The notes under the pieces are model-generated. The model ran no database searches, was not told where the DNA came from, and worked only from the letters and a program-made list of their open reading frames with translations. The position numbers were made by a program, and so were the translations under genes. A DNA stretch of 64,000 nt from Dichotomocladium elegans. Its lineage: Eukaryota > Mucoromycota > Mucoromycetes > Mucorales > Lichtheimiaceae. Positions 9,944 through 22,929 of this stretch are shown one piece after another. Position 1 is the stretch's first letter; the number at the start of each line of letters is the position of its first letter. The stretch is taken from assembly GCA_025716815.1 (NCBI GenBank), contig JAIXMN010000035.1, positions 248,001-312,000 of the forward strand, read 5' to 3'.

Positions 9944-12900
9944 AGCCTGCACTTGCGCCTGAACTTGGGCATTTGATACGTTTCGCATTTGCATCTGGGC
10001 GATATACCGTTGCAGTATCATTTGCTGGTTTGGAGCTAGCTGATTGATCGAGTAACCCATCTGTAGCAACTGAGCAGCCGCCGCGAGTGGGTTGCTCTGA
10101 TTGGCTTGCATGGCTGCCGCGGCGGCCATGGATGGTTGTGGCTGCTGTGGCTGTTGGTGAACCATTTGAGGCGTAGAAATATTTGTCGGGGGTTGTTGAT
10201 GCATGGCTGGTGAGGCCACCATTGGACGTGGCGGTGTCTGTGGCTGCTGGGATTGCGTCTGTTGAAGAGGCTGTTGCGCCTGTTGTAACTGGGCAGCCAT
10301 TATATCCACTCCATTATTGACAGGTGACGAGTGAGCAGCAACCGCTTGCTGTGCTTGCGAGTTTGCCATCACACTTGCATATCGTTGAAGGGGTGTTGCA
10401 GCTTGTGTCCGAGCGCGGGCCATCTGCATTTGTCGCTGCCGAAAAAGTTGAAGCTGTGCTGGCGGATAGTTTGCATTAGTTGGAGTAGATCCTGCGGGTG
10501 CCGTGTTGGCTGCGGTCGTTGAAGGTTGCGGTGGCCGTGAAGGTCCTGCCGTTGGTGCGGCCATAGGGCGGTTTGTCGGAGTCGACGGGATGCTAGCGGT
10601 ACTGCCATTGGGTGGTATAGGGTTGGTGGGAACAACGGAGACGGGTGAGCGAGTTTGTTGCACAGCAGGAGTCATGCTGTGTGCAACGGGTGGGGTTGGT
10701 TGCATTGGTCGGATATGGTTTCCAGTGGGCTGTGAATGTTGAAATTGTAAGATACATGATGCATTTTTCAATGGAAAGCAAATTGCTTACAGCCGCTGAA
10801 GTGGATGGATTCAATCCATAGCCTGCACCAGAGTATTGGCGCTGATCCAAGAGAGCTTGTTGCATTTGTCTCTCCCGATGTGCCTTGTGAAGGCTTAATT
10901 CCATCGCTGTCATCAACCGTGTCCCGTTTGCACTCATGCCATGGGTCTCGACTGTGCTACGAGGACCTGTGGTAGTGGCTAAGATATATGTCCACATTGT
11001 CAGAATGCAACATGCACAAGCATATTCAAGCACTCACAAGATGGTTTCTGAAGCTCTTCCCTGCGTTTCTGTGTACGCTGGATCGAATCAAGGATATTAT
11101 ATTGCCTTTGCCGTTTTCTGATCGCATCGAATTTGACTAGTGATGGTCGTTTTGACGCCTCCTTCTTGAGCCTAGATGCATAGATAGGGCTGACTTGGCC
11201 GGAGAGGGACGTTAAATTATTTTGCTTCCAACGTTCGTGACATTGCCACGGCGTTCGACGCTCCCCAGTCTTGGGAAGCCGGATGGCATTGAATGCGTCA
11301 GTCACCAAGTTCCAATTAAACGAATACTGAAGAATCAACTGTATCAAGCATAAATCGTCCTCTTCCGTCCAGATGCTTAGTTGGTGCTGCTGTTGCGCAT
11401 TGTCGGGGGCTTTGGGAGTAGGTGGCGCCGTCGCAGGAGTATCTCGTAATTTCTTCGGCGCAAACAGGTCTATATAACATAGATATGTCATTTTTCATCT
11501 ATTAGTAGGTGCATGAATGGCGTCGACGTTTTGCGGATGAAGACTATAATGACGTACGTGACACGAGAGGCGTACTATCATATCGCTCGTGGCGTGGTAG
11601 TGACTGCACCTCATCCTCCGTTGGATCTTGTTCGTGAATTATAATCTGCTCGCCGTTAATGTTGCGTTTACGGCTGATGCGCTGCCGTTTCTTTAGCACA
11701 ATCTTGTCGGTAACCAGCTTTGTGATCGCCACAATTCGGCCATACTCCGCTTCGTCAAAGTAAGGATCATCATGATCAGGATTTGGTGGTTCGTACAATA
11801 GAAGATCGGGGAATATAGAGTGGATATCGAACTCGCTAAATTCATCAGCAGGGAGAGTGACGATCGATTTACTTGGACTGAGTTGTTGGATCTTCCTTCT
11901 GTATTCTTGCACGATTTCCCGCGGTAGACCAGGTACAGGTGTTGCAATAACAGCCCCAGTCCCATCATTCGCATTTAAGAGCCCTTCACAGGAAGAAGTT
12001 GAGAGGGAAGCAGATGTTTGTTCAGTCGATAGAACCAAGTCGCTGTCCATTTGCGTCTCGAGATCGGTGTCAATAACCATAGGGGTCATTTCTTGGGCAA
12101 GTATGGGCCTATCTGTCACTGCAGTAGTAGTAGTAGTAGCTGATTTTGTCAGCTCAGCACAGAAAGTATCATTGGTATCAGCTGTCTCAGGAACAGCATC
12201 AGATATGCCTTTGCTCTCTGTCGGTGTTGATAGAGAAGGAGAGCTATCAGCGGCAGAATCTCTAGTAATGTTGCTGGCGTTACTGTCGCCATCAATCCCC
12301 GTTTTCTCTTCTCCAAAGGCCTTGGGAATCCTGGTCTTGAGTCCCCATCAGTCTCAATGGGGCATCAACACCTTCGCTATAATTAATTCTTACTTTGACG
12401 CATAACTGGGATTTATCCTTTGCCAGATGCCATTCCATGACCGTATGCGCTAGCATGTATGCTGTTGCCACTTTCCATTTGTATTCCTCCTTGAAATCCG
12501 TCCGCATCCATTTCTAACGACAGATGGTTTGAAATGCAGTCGCTGAGCGATGAACGCTCCTCAAACTTACCATTTCGTCCAACATAAAGTCCCAATGGGT
12601 TTTCGTCCTCGGTACAGCCTTTTGACGTTTGGGCTGCCTGAGACTCCACATATTCTCCTTCTTCAAATTCTCGATCAACTGAATCGTCTTTACAGATTTC
12701 AATTCTTCACGCGCAAGCTATGTACAGGGAAGCTGAGTGAGGCCTCTTCATCATTGACGGACAGACTTTGCTCATCGAAATTGCTTTATATTACCGTCCA
12801 ATCGCGAGTCATAAGCACTTTTCGAGCAGTCTGGAGCGGTTTATATAGCGGTTGCGCATTGGCACGTAGTTGCCATGCGTACAGATCAAGGCCTTCCTCT

Positions 12901-14088
12901 TTGTCAGAGCGATAGTCAGGAAAGATGAGACCATTGTAACTTTGAGGAGGGTAATTCTTCATGTCAGATGCTCTTGGCGGTGGAATTATCGTCCGCTTGG
13001 GCACCATCTTTTGAACGATCGGGTGTTGTGTAGCTGCCATCGATGCTGTTTTCACAAGCGGTCCTGCTGCTGACGTTTCAGCAGATACAGGAAAAGGGTC
13101 GTTATCGCTGGAGGATGGAGGTTGGTTCTCAGCTGCAGAAGTCTCCAGGAGAATTAATCGATCTGGCTCCTAGTTTTGATATTGGAAAGAAATAGAAAGT
13201 GAAAAAATGGTAGACAAGAAGTGAGCATACAATTATTCTGCACACGCGCAGCATAATAGCTTACTTTGGTAACACTAAAATCTTGACCATTCAATTCGTG
13301 CTGATGTTCTTGCTTCTGCTGGAGATCAGGTAGAGAAGTGATATCAGTAGTAGGCAAGACAGGCGTTTCGGAAGGTGAAGGAAGTGGGGAATGGGCTTGC
13401 TTTGCTTTGATATCGCTGGCAATGGTATCTTGGTGTCCAATGGACGACGAGTCTCGCGACAATGTGAGATTAGCCTCCTCGCTATTATGAAAGTCATTCG
13501 GTCCATCAGTAATGATATCTCTTCCTTTCTTTTTACCATTCCATATACCTTAGCCTGTGCTTGTCCAGAAATCCATCCCAATTCTCAGGATCTGTCAAGT
13601 TCTCGCCCTTTTCCAGGAACATCATCAGATCCATGTCGCCTTGATCTCTTTGGCCCATCAGGATATACAATTCTTTGATTAGTCTTTCTCGGTGCAAAAC
13701 GAGTTGGCTAGTTTAAGCAGCAGCAGCGTGCAAACACAGATATTATCAGCTACGCCATACCCTGGCAGCTTTTCGGTTAGAATTACCTTAATTCTTGTTG
13801 TCTGCGCAGCCCAGCTTCGAAGCGAAGAGAATTAATAAAGGTATCAGTGCTATTAGTCTAATGAGGAATAAACAAAGTAAATCATCTCTTCCTCTCTCCT
13901 TGACTTTGTCTATCCTTTATCTGTGTTTTCTCTTTCGTTCACTCCACTCCCAAAGCTCCTCCGTTTGCCTGATTCTTTATACTAAAACTTACTAATGCTA
14001 GTGCTGGTGATGCTGAATTGAATTTTGAGGCGACCGGACCTTCCTGTCCAGGAGCTATCGTTGTTTTCAATGGCTCATCCGTAGCCAT
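9362..14088 (-). CDS. EAF1: Eaf1/Vid21-like scaffold of the NuA4 acetyltransferase (HSA + SANT)
   Basis: Eleven exons on the minus strand: 14088-13993, 13857-13787, 13707-13549, 13481-13265, 13169-12795, 12717-12571, 12513-12394, 12335-11558, 11469-11038, 10978-10791 and 10729-9362. All introns are GT..AG, all phases agree, and the total is 3951 nt = 1316 residues. An HSA domain (about 340-395) contains HWDFMLDEM joined across an intron to WMRTDFKEEYKWKVATA, the actin/Arp-binding helix. A SANT/Myb-like domain (about 685-740) contains WTEEDDLCLIQLI and PWQCHERWKQN. The C-terminal 450 residues are Gln/Ala-rich with runs of 10 or more Gln encoded by CAG/CAA. HSA followed by SANT and a Gln-rich tail is the fungal Eaf1/Vid21 (animal p400-like, without ATPase) order. 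Its known role is to tether NuA4 subunits on chromatin. The start ATG at 14088 lies 5' of a clean first donor; upstream in-frame codons exist but no better start. Confidence 0.9.
9410..9960 (-). repeat. CAG/CAA polyglutamine and GCN polyalanine tracts in EAF1
   Basis: Within the last EAF1 exon, runs of CTG/TTG on the plus strand (about 9410-9460, 9880-9955) encode glutamine runs interrupted by CAA. They lie next to alanine runs from GCA/GCT/GCC. Mixed codons suggest selection for the amino acid rather than simple slippage, yet such tracts are prone to length change between strains. Confidence 0.85.
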
Positions 14089-15215
14089 AATCCTGTCAAG
14101 TCCACAACAGGTTTTCAAGGGGTTGTTGTGTGGTGCGTGTACACAACCGCGCGGATGACCGATCAATAAAGAAAAGAAAATCGCGTGGGCGTTATAAAAG
14201 GTATATCAAATTCGTAGCAATGTGTTCGCTTTGGCAGAGACAAAGGCACACGTGTTGTTCCACTCTTTACGCACGTATATGCAAAGAGAAGGGGATCGCA
14301 GGACCGGAATCGACGAACAGAAGAACGATAATAATAATAATAATAATAATGGTATAGAGACTGCGTTGTGCAAATAACTTCGCTCGGGTTAGATGGAGAG
14401 AACGATCGTGTGTTGCGTTGTCCGGACTAAGAATTGTATTGAGCGTGTGAGATATAAGCGTAATGTGTGTTTCGTCGATGGGGAACTAAACAAGAGGGCA
14501 GTTGGTGACTACAAGGTTCAGGTTGATGGAGTTACAAGGAAATGAACGCTTACCTTCAATGACTTGTAAATATAAATATATCGATAATATGTGTATATGG
14601 AGAGTGAGACGAAATGTCAATGAAGTGGCGGTCGAACAAGAGTTCAAAAGCGAACGAGACGAAACGAGAAAGAAATGACGATCTTTGAGATGCGATGGAG
14701 TTCAAGGTCAGAGATGATGGCCGGGTAAGGAAAAGAACGGAGCGAAGGTAGATTCAAGCCGTATGAACAAACGGCGTCAGTTCTTGTCTTCCCTTTTCCT
14801 TTAACACTCGAAAAGAAGCGCGAGTAGAGGTGATCAACTTACGTTGGCGGCAGCCCTTCTGTATCTATGTCGGTTATGCACTTGTGTGTGTGTGTGTGTG
14901 TATGTGTGCGCAAAAGCCAACACGACGGACACCAAAATGGGATGTGATAGAGCCAATGACGTCACATACTTATTGATCATATCTCTTGGCAAGATAATTC
15001 AGATGTCTTCATTTCAAAGGCTTTATGAGCGGGTGTGGTTTAAAGTGTTCTCTGTTTATTTACAAGACGCCTTTCGAAATACCCTTTGCAAAGAATTCAA
15101 CGTTATTATCCAGTATTCTGTAATGCATGGACTGGACTGTAGTCCCCGGTAACGAGCCGGGTATGTGTTGAGGGCCGTAAAGGATGGATAACTACAGAAA
15201 AGCATATTGTAAACT
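14089..15215. promoter_or_regulatory. Intergenic region: EAF1 upstream and ELP6 3' flank
   Basis: About 1.1 kb between two minus-strand genes. The part next to 14088 must hold the EAF1 promoter. No clear TATA box is seen. There is an ATA/AAT microsatellite of about eight units (14327-14350) and a TG run of about ten units (14882-14902). A plus-strand frame at 14844-15152 spans the TG run and has no recognisable domain. Confidence 0.4.
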
Positions 15216-16103
15216 TCAACTATTCCTAACGGATAACGGATATGCACACTGGCGCTCAAGGAATGGATCCTTTCTCAGTTTCTCACTCGCAACCTCTAAG
15301 CCCTTTTCATTACCTCTCCATGGACATCTCTTGCAAGTCCACTATGCAAGGGGGACACCTGTAATACCAAATCGGCATATGACATGACAAGCCGGTTGAA
15401 CGAATCCTGTTCAGCGTCTTCTACGCCAACCTCGTCCGCATGCACCACCGTCAAAAGCGTGCCATTTTCCCGCGCCATCAAGACCCTTAATTGGTGGATC
15501 AGCTGAGCAACATCCGCTGTCCCATACCCGCACATCAGTAATGCACTTGCGTCGTCGAGAATCAGTAATGGGTGCCCCTGGGATGGCGATATTGCAGCCG
15601 CTGTTTTGACTTGATCACAAATTATACGGTAATAGAATTCAAGTGGGTTTGCTCCAGTAGCCGTGGTGTCCAACGAGGTTGTGGGTGCAGCTGGTGTATT
15701 CTTTGGCGGATATGGATTAGCAGCCGCATATGGATTAAGGTGTGTTAGACCGTCAATAAATAGGAGTTTTCCAGCTTGCTTGAAAGTTTGGAGATTGATA
15801 CCCTTATCGATGGAAGAATGACATTTCAATGTCCATGTCAGCATGCGTCCACGTGCGTGAAGGAGGTGGTGTATGCACATCTATGACACTGACCAGTTTC
15901 CGACCAATGAGGAAATAATGGTTGAAGATCTGTGAAAGGCCAACGAGGATCACAGGACGGTCGGCCTTGAGGTGATTACCGCAAAAATGGTGTATCAAAA
16001 AGTTTGCATTTGATTTAAGAGTATCAGTAATGAGGATGTGGGAATTTGCAGGTGGAAGGTTATTCGGAAATGCGAGAGCAGCATCGAGCGTTGCATAACC
16101 CAT
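15216..16103 (-). CDS. ELP6: Elongator complex subunit Elp6
   Basis: Exon 1 (16103-15894) and exon 2 (15802-15314) join across a GT..AG intron in phase 0, giving FLIGRKL then GINLQTFKQ. The protein shows the RecA-like fold of Elp6. An N-terminal strand and loop (ILITDTLKSNANFLIHHF) are followed by VILVGLSQIFNHYF, LLFIDGL, a central Walker-B-like strand LLILDDASALL without an ATPase P-loop, and LLTVVHADEV. Elp4-Elp5-Elp6 form a hexameric ring that supports wobble-uridine modification of tRNAs. Exon 2 ends at SGLARDVHGE before a good donor (gtaatg). A short last exon 15248-15216 (10 residues, TGA) fits in phase but is weakly supported; without splicing the frame stops at 15296. About 243 residues, slightly short for the family. 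It lies 200 bp from the stop codon of the next gene on the same strand. Confidence 0.85.
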
Positions 16104-16302
16104 TGTGTGTATGTGTTTGAACGCAAAAGTCAGTGCGTTCTACGGACTTTTCAGAACGCAGTCAATGCCTTCTTATTAATCCTTAGTCTCCGACAAATGT
16201 TATTTCCAAACAAAGACTTCGAACATCATCTTGGCTAAGGTACAGACAAGGCAAACGATATCATTTTGAGGATAAAACGTTACATCTTACATAGAGTGTA
16301 AT

Positions 16303-19300
16303 TTAGACACTTTTTTTTTGCCAGCTATCACGGATCCGCCGTTTTTGTTGGTTTACTACATCATTCACACGATCCATGCTTGCCTCGGCACGTTGGATCA
16401 TGGATTCTAGGTCAGACATTTGCTTATCGATCTCATCCTTGGCGAGATACGACTCTTTGAGATGAATGCGCCAGGTATCGTCCTCCTGATATTGTTTTCC
16501 TACATCATCATGTTGCATATGGGGCTCATCCATCGCCACTGTCCTTGGGTCTTTTTCAGGATCAAGTTTCTCCAGCCACAGCCAAAGATCTTCTTCCACC
16601 TCCGCATGGTTTGGTAAAGATGACTTTGGAGAAGATAGTTTGTATGCTTGAGATTGTTCGTGTTGTTTATGGTTCCGCATAACATCCCGGAGCGATTTCA
16701 GCTCTATGTCAACCTGGGACATTTTGCTAGCCATATAGAAATTGAGAAAGACGAGGATCACCATGCATAGGAGAGATATCTGGGTTGTGGTCGGCAGTGA
16801 GGCATGCTTGGTTACCCAGCCAAAGCAGTCTGTAAGGGTAATTCCGATGTCGGCCATCATTCCGACTTTCAAACGTCCTTGTCCATGATCTTTTGTCATA
16901 TCTCTACTCTTTTTTTTTCTTATTCTTTTTCTGCGCTTTGCGCTCTTGTTTTGACCATTTGAAACCGGACCTTGACTATACTTCGCAAGCGACCGTCGAA
17001 GGGCGGAATCGAGCGCCTTGTAGTAATTCTCTTGGCCAGAAATTGAGGCATTCTCAATCGTTGCTATAATATCATGAAGCGTCAACATCGTCATCTTTTT
17101 CTTTCGAGGACAATCATAAGAATATTACACTTTATCCAGGAGGACTTTGTAAAGTCTACGAGGACGGTGACTATCATCCGTATCTGCCCCTGGCCAGCCC
17201 ACATCATACATGTCCGCGTTTTGACAGTGAAAGAGCCGCCCGAAGGCACGTCTGGGGTCTGCGTGGTTGTCAGCTGCGTTACGTACTCATGAAAATCCTT
17301 ATGATATATTTCTTCCTTCAACAAGCATCTTGTCTGCTTTGGGCCTAAACACATTTCATATTCTCATAAGCGTGCTATGCTATTTTTGATATTCCTGCCT
17401 CTCTTACCAATTGCTCCGTTAATCGGTTTAATATACGAAAGTTCGCGCATAAATTGAACATTACCCTGTCCCTCCTCCCACGGGCCAATATTGATATCTA
17501 CAGTGCTAAGTCAGTGGGACACATAGCATTGCAGATAACGTACCGGTACATTCACAGTAAGGCCAATGTACTTGCCTGTATTTTTTTCGACTGCCAGAAA
17601 CTTCTCAATAAAATCACCATGATAAAGTAGGTTGTATAATGCGTCCATTGTGCATCGGTATGTCTGATCTAGCACAACATTTGGGAAGTGGGTGCCATTC
17701 TTGAGACATTCGCACTCCGTCTTTTCATGTATTTGTGTCGTTATGGTGTCTTTATTGCCATTAGTCTCGCCGGCCTTGGCAGCTACTGTACTGACATTTT
17801 GTTCGACTTTGGTTCCGTTCGATCCATTTGTAGCCCTTGACGGATTATTACCATCGTTATTCTTACTGATATCTGTTGCTCTGGACAGCAACGGTTCCCT
17901 AGAATCTTGTACAACCCACCCCTGGTGAGTTGTCATGAATGCTTCCCAATGCTTGGCAATCGTTCAGCTGTTTATATACATACCGTTTTGCGCAATGGCC
18001 GACCTATCACTATCGTCCTCAATGTCGGTGAATGTCGAGGACTCGGAGGATAGATCGCTTTCTTCAGATGACGAAGTAGCCAGGTCATTCTCGGCTAGAT
18101 CATCATTTATTTCCATTTTCTGTGGCCTTGATTGGCGCCATACATCGACGATCAGGTCATAGGCTTGGTCACGAGATAAGAAGGAGGCAAAGAAGTGCTA
18201 TATGATATTCTTAGAAAAACGGCCAAAGGGATCAATCTTAATATACCTTGGCCTGGAGAGTAGAGATCTGGATGGCGTTTGGAATAAAAAGTGCGGTCAT
18301 ACGCTTCTCGATGTCGACAATATCTGCAAAAGCAATGACCAGCTATACACATTGTTTATTAAATATTCAGTGACAGCATTGTCGTCTTCGACTTACGTTT
18401 GTCACCCATCCGAAAATATTAGCATTGAAGCACAAGTGGTTCTCGGAAATATAGAGTCGGCCTTGTAACAGGATTTCCTTTTGTAAAGCGCAACCGAAAT
18501 CTATGTGAAGGGAGAAGATTGTGTTACAATGTATGCACTAGAAAATCATGCCGTGGATTTCTTTTTGGGGGAGAGAAGCAGCAACCTTCCAGGAGAGGGT
18601 CTTCTTCGGGCACGCTGCGAAAGAGTTGATGGAAATCTTGGTTGCGTTTGGCACTGGCTAGCTCGATGTTACATGCTGCTGCAATGCTACCTACAGCTAG
18701 TGGCGCCAGACTGTCTTCAGTGCGACCAGCATCTGATGTAGTTGAACTGGACGATGTAGTAGAAAATGATTCGGTAGTATCCGAGTCACTGCCGTTGACC
18801 ATACCGCTCGAGCGCAACTTAGTTGGGCCAGCCAATGGTATCACGGACGAAGTGGCGGCGGCGGCAGCAGCAGCAGCAGCAGCAGATAATAATTTCCCTG
18901 CTGTTGTGGTAGGTTCATTGTCATTACCGCTTCCGTTCTGATTTGACAGGCTTGATCCGCGGGATCGCGTCATGGTCTTTTTATTGAAAAGCCTTGCTAC
19001 CGAAGATGTGCTTTCATGTGCCGTACCGGGCGGTGTCGACAACGGCGGTAATGCTTGAGATGTGGAAGAGACGGTGGAGGAGCGATTACGTGTCTTATGT
19101 TGCAACACCTCGTCGTCAGTGGTGCCGGAAGATGTTGAAAGGGCCATCATAGTAGGAAAATGACGATGAAGAGAAAGAGTTTTGAGCGATTCTTCAGAGT
19201 CGGGAGAAGGAGGCGAAAGTTCTCGGGTTGGTTGGGTCAATTCAAATGGCGGGCAAGGAGAGCCTTCCGAACTGCGACGTGCAGACGCAGGGTGAGAAGT

Positions 19301-19390
19301 GGTTTTAATGGGTGGTAGTGGGCGTTCACCCGATACGGTGTTTGAATGAGGGCGATGGATAGGATCACGGGGTGATGGCTGCTTCATCAT
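16303..19390 (-). CDS. GRAM-VASt membrane-anchored sterol transfer protein (Lam/Ysp2 type)
   Basis: Eight exons: 19390-18586, 18500-18397, 18342-18247, 18197-17984, 17941-17572, 17505-17408, 17344-17129 and 17063-16303. Phases agree and the total is 2664 nt (887 residues) if the ATG at 19390 is the start. A codon pair at about 19591 spliced to an acceptor at 19430 is an alternative start. Layout: a Ser/Thr/Pro-rich N-terminus with an alanine run, a GRAM domain (about 248-360, GRLYISENHLCFNANIFGWV), an acidic linker, a VASt domain (about 490-640, TYRCTMDALYNLLYH, NIGPWEEGQGN, PKQTRC), a lysine-rich hinge, one membrane span (about 728-748, TTQISLLCMVILVFLNFYMA) and a C-terminal coiled coil. In yeast such proteins sit in the ER at contact sites and move sterol from the plasma membrane. 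Two introns are short (42 and 49 nt). Confidence 0.9.
18845..18885 (-). repeat. GCN polyalanine tract in the GRAM-VASt gene
   Basis: A run of GCGGCGGCGGCAGCAGCAGCAGCAGCAGC on the plus strand, written here as GCG x3 then GCA repeats, codes for about ten alanines in the low-complexity N-terminus of the GRAM-VASt protein on the minus strand. It is simple-sequence expansion in a disordered region. Confidence 0.75.
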
Positions 19391-19639
19391 TAATTCTGCT
19401 GTATGCACAGTTCCTCGGACATTAGACGGCTACGAAAATGAAGACAAAAAATATTTTGAACAGGGAAGGTAAATGTTTTTCCTACGCTTCTTCAAGAGCT
19501 GCTTCTATTTGTCGAGGAACCCTGGAACAATCCGTTCTCCCTGGCATAAGCGGCATTACGCAAACATTCAAGAAAAAATGCCGATTTCTTACTAGCATCA
19601 CAACTTAAAAATTAGGAATTTATGCGAAATTGGACGAAG

Positions 19640-20128
19640 CTACCTATGCCACACTTGTCTACCTGTATGTGCGTATAACTGCGTCTGTTTTTTTTTTAAT
19701 AAATGTATTAAAGCGTGTATGGAGCCGTAGAACTTGCTGCACAAGTCAATGTCAAAAGCGGGGCGTAGGATATTGTGATCATAGCCGAGCGACTCTGATA
19801 TGATGAAATAGGCTCCGGTGGCCAATGGAAGCAGGAGATCCACTAGCATCCCGTGCTTTGGGCTAAATCCGTGCAAATACAAACTCAGCACACACAGCTT
19901 CTGCCATATGGTGGAAGCTAAAGTAGCTGTTGAGGGAGATAGACATAGGCAATATTTGATATCCAAGTGGTAGACAGAGTTTGTCAAGCTGTTAACTTTC
20001 AGCACCGTCCCTAAGAATATGTATACGAACTTGGTTTCAATTAGTAGAACGGTCGGGATCATATCAGATGTTTTATTGCTCAAGAAATGCACTCTCTTCA
20101 ATATATGTCTCCAACTGAAAACGTGCAT
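19640..20128 (-). other. Unexplained 162-codon open frame
   Basis: A minus-strand frame of 162 codons ends with TAG at 19640. It has a hydrophobic middle (MLVDLLLPLATGAYFIISES) and a lysine/glutamine-rich tail. No domain is recognised, no intron is needed, and AT-rich DNA with scattered frames surrounds it. It could be a relic of a transposon protein or chance. Reported only because it is the longest uninterrupted frame between 19.4 and 22.8 kb. Confidence 0.15.
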
Positions 20129-20129
20129 A

Positions 20130-21690
20130 GTCTATCTTGCAACGGTTTATAATCTTGCTGCTACGCAAATCCTCGAGCGAAACGGTTCGGCATTCCAATA
20201 AAAGAATCAGGGCTCAAACACAGCTACACAGGCTACAGTGACCGACAGAGTGAGAAGAGTTCGATGCCCTCAACCGTAGTAAAGGTATGAATGCAAGCCT
20301 GTTCAGCACAGCAACGGCCATTGTGGTGTATGAACGACTCAGGCCGTTATTTTAAGATGCGTGTAGAACAATGAACAGTTCATCTATTCTCAATTTATGC
20401 TCGAATGCGTCCTCAAGATTATATAGATCGTCTTAAAGCAAGTTGTGAATCAATTTCTCAAGATATTTGCGGGTTTGAAGTGTCCAAAAACATCTTTCCA
20501 TCGATTTGTGAAAAGCGAAAGCAAATCATCATAAAATGGAGCTCACTTTTAGCCGGTAAACAGGAACAGTGATGCAATATTCGAGAGCGCCCTGATTAGT
20601 TGCGTCAATGAGACAGACTGATATTGAATTTAGTAAACCCACCTTTTTCTACATGATGCTGGATTCATATTACCATAAAACACAACCTAGTATGATCGAA
20701 GGAAAGGCATCTGCAGCGGTCGCAGTACCGAATGGAGAGCAAGAACAAAGGCCAGCATGAGAACAATCTTTCCACGAGGCAGCGTTAAATGTAGTTTGAG
20801 ACTCATGCTGCTATCATCCAAGAAAGAATAAAAAGGGCGGGTTAATCAGAAGTTGCAAATAAGGAAACCGTACCCGGGCATTGTCTCTGCTCCCTCAATG
20901 CTATGATGGATGAGATGGATATTGATCATACCTATTTGCGGTGCCCGCACTGAATTTTATGCTGTTGATAGAGGGAACTTCTATTTTCCTGTCTTGCCAA
21001 TCATGAATTTCAAGGCGTGAGTAAAGGACATTGGGTAATGTAGTACATGCAGTATTTTTTTTCCAAAGAAATACGCCAACTTATGGAGCCTTCAGAAAAA
21101 AGCTGTCCATTTACTTCGATCATTCTTCTCCTCTCGTAATGTCCCATGCTCACTTGCTATTCTATCTGAAATAGATTTTGAGGCACTTCATATAGGAAGA
21201 CCTCAGCAGTACAAGACTATTTTTGTCAATGTAAACCCGTTTTGCAACGTACTCAAATATTTTGACCGGAACCCTCGGAGATTGCACGCTGGGTATCATG
21301 ACAATAGTTATTGATTATGTAGGTGCCATTTTGCTTAAATTACAACTCTAAAGCGTGACGTGTTGTGAACTCGGTCGGTCATCCGACATAAACCAAGAAC
21401 CCTTTAGTTCCAGTTCCAGAAACAAAGGGGATATATCGTGGACAAATAATTGTAAGCTGTTTCTTCGGGCTTAAGAAAACTGCATGCTTCATTTGTCTAC
21501 TCACGAAGCGTGTGTCGATCATATACAGTAGAAAGATACTTTTGGAATTGACGATATGCTTTATTTTCCAAAAGAAAATTCGTAAATGAGATGCATAGAA
21601 TCGTATAAAGTTGTTTATTACTAGGTAAAACGATTTCGGATTAGCGTATTGGACCATGTTAGACAACAAAAAACACAATTCTTCCTCATG
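20130..21690. other. Gene-free AT-rich stretch
   Basis: No coding signal that I can support. Frames are short, overlap on both strands and contain no motif. A minus-strand frame at 21379-21693 (104 codons) is of biased composition (F, I, Y, K) and not convincing. Confidence 0.4.
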
Positions 21691-21694
21691 CACT

Positions 21695-21912
21695 TTAACT
21701 TACCTCCGTAGAGTAGTATGGGTACCCTGGCAATAACCAAGACGGAAGATGTGGAGGAGGCCGGCAGCGACAAGGGACGAGACCAGTGGCGGCGGCGAAA
21801 AGGAATACAAGGAATGGAGTGGGACCAGAGGCGACAGCGAAACGGAGCAGAAGGAGCGGAAGAGTGTCCAGGATCTCCTCTCTTCCATGGCTTATCAAGT
21901 ACTGGTACAATT
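21695..21912 (-). repeat. Pyrimidine-rich interspersed repeat, diverged copy B
   Basis: Read on the minus strand this begins CCATGGAAGAGAGGAGATCC, like the CATGGACGAGAGG and CATGAAAGAGAGG starts of the copies at 6808 and 24563. It has the same C/T-rich body and an end containing GGTTATTGCCAGGG. It is only about half as long, so it is either truncated or a distant relative. Directly after it, GTAAGT follows in an exon-like context. Confidence 0.35.
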
Positions 21913-22929
21913 GGTTAATCTACACAGAAGTGTGGATGTTAGATTGCAATAAAAGAATTTAGTATTATAGTAAGTATACCGGATAAGACCATGGAAGAGA
22001 TGGTCGGATGAAGTTAATGAAGAAAGCAGATTGCTCAACTTTCTATTATTTATAGGAAATCAAGGATCTATACTATACTCCTTTTGATATACGACCTTCA
22101 TCACTTACTGATACTTTAACTGACATAGAGGCTTGAAGACGCCTTGTCACACGGCCTTCCCAGTTCCGCCGCGGAAACACCTCATTGCAAAAAAGGAATT
22201 GGATAATAGCATCCACATTTCTAAAGTTTCAGGTTTTGCTAACACAACCATCTGAAATGGCCCTTAAATACCGATACTTTTTAGTCCTTCAACATCTACA
22301 GCTATTTACAGCTTACATTCAAAGGTAAGTTTCTTTTATCAATGGTTAGACATCAGAAACCGAAATATCGAGTTATCCCAGCATTCGCGATGTCTGTGAC
22401 CGGATCCTTTCGGTTAAGTGTAGTATTCAAAGCGTCGGCTGACGAGAAGAGCACCGTGAGCGCGTACTAGAGGTGGTGGACATTGCCAATGCCACAACAG
22501 TCCACAGGTTCTCCTTCTCAAAATTTATCTTCCTAAATGAACTTCAAACCAAACCAAGACTTCGACATTGCGATCTTCTTGAACAGCCGTTTTTTTCTGA
22601 AGTATGGCTCTCTTTAGTGGAATACGAGAGACGTGCATTTAAATCGCCCATCAAGTTCAGGAACCGAGCTCTGATCAACGATTAGTTGTCTGGATATCTC
22701 CACCATGCAAATTACATGAGGCCATCTTTTCTGCATGCGCAGCAATGCTCGATATATGAAGGCCGCAAGATAAATGCAACGTACAGCAGCAATATCAACA
22801 TGCGATTTGGTCAGCATCTCAGGCGTTCGGTCAATACTTTGCTGGACATTTGAAGTCAAAAGGCTATAGTGGAGAGAGGCCTGTTCGATGAAGATTTGAG
22901 CACCGAAGAAGTAAGCGTCCGTATTCTGG

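Noticed and set aside
9397..10047. Plus-strand frames rich in Val, Leu and Ala opposite the EAF1 tail
   Set aside because: These are antisense readings of CAG/GCN repeats; the minus-strand exon structure of EAF1 accounts for the region.
11857..12405. 182-codon plus-strand frame with a hydrophobic start
   Set aside because: It is the antisense of EAF1 exon 8 and neighbouring exons, which join with matching phases on the minus strand.
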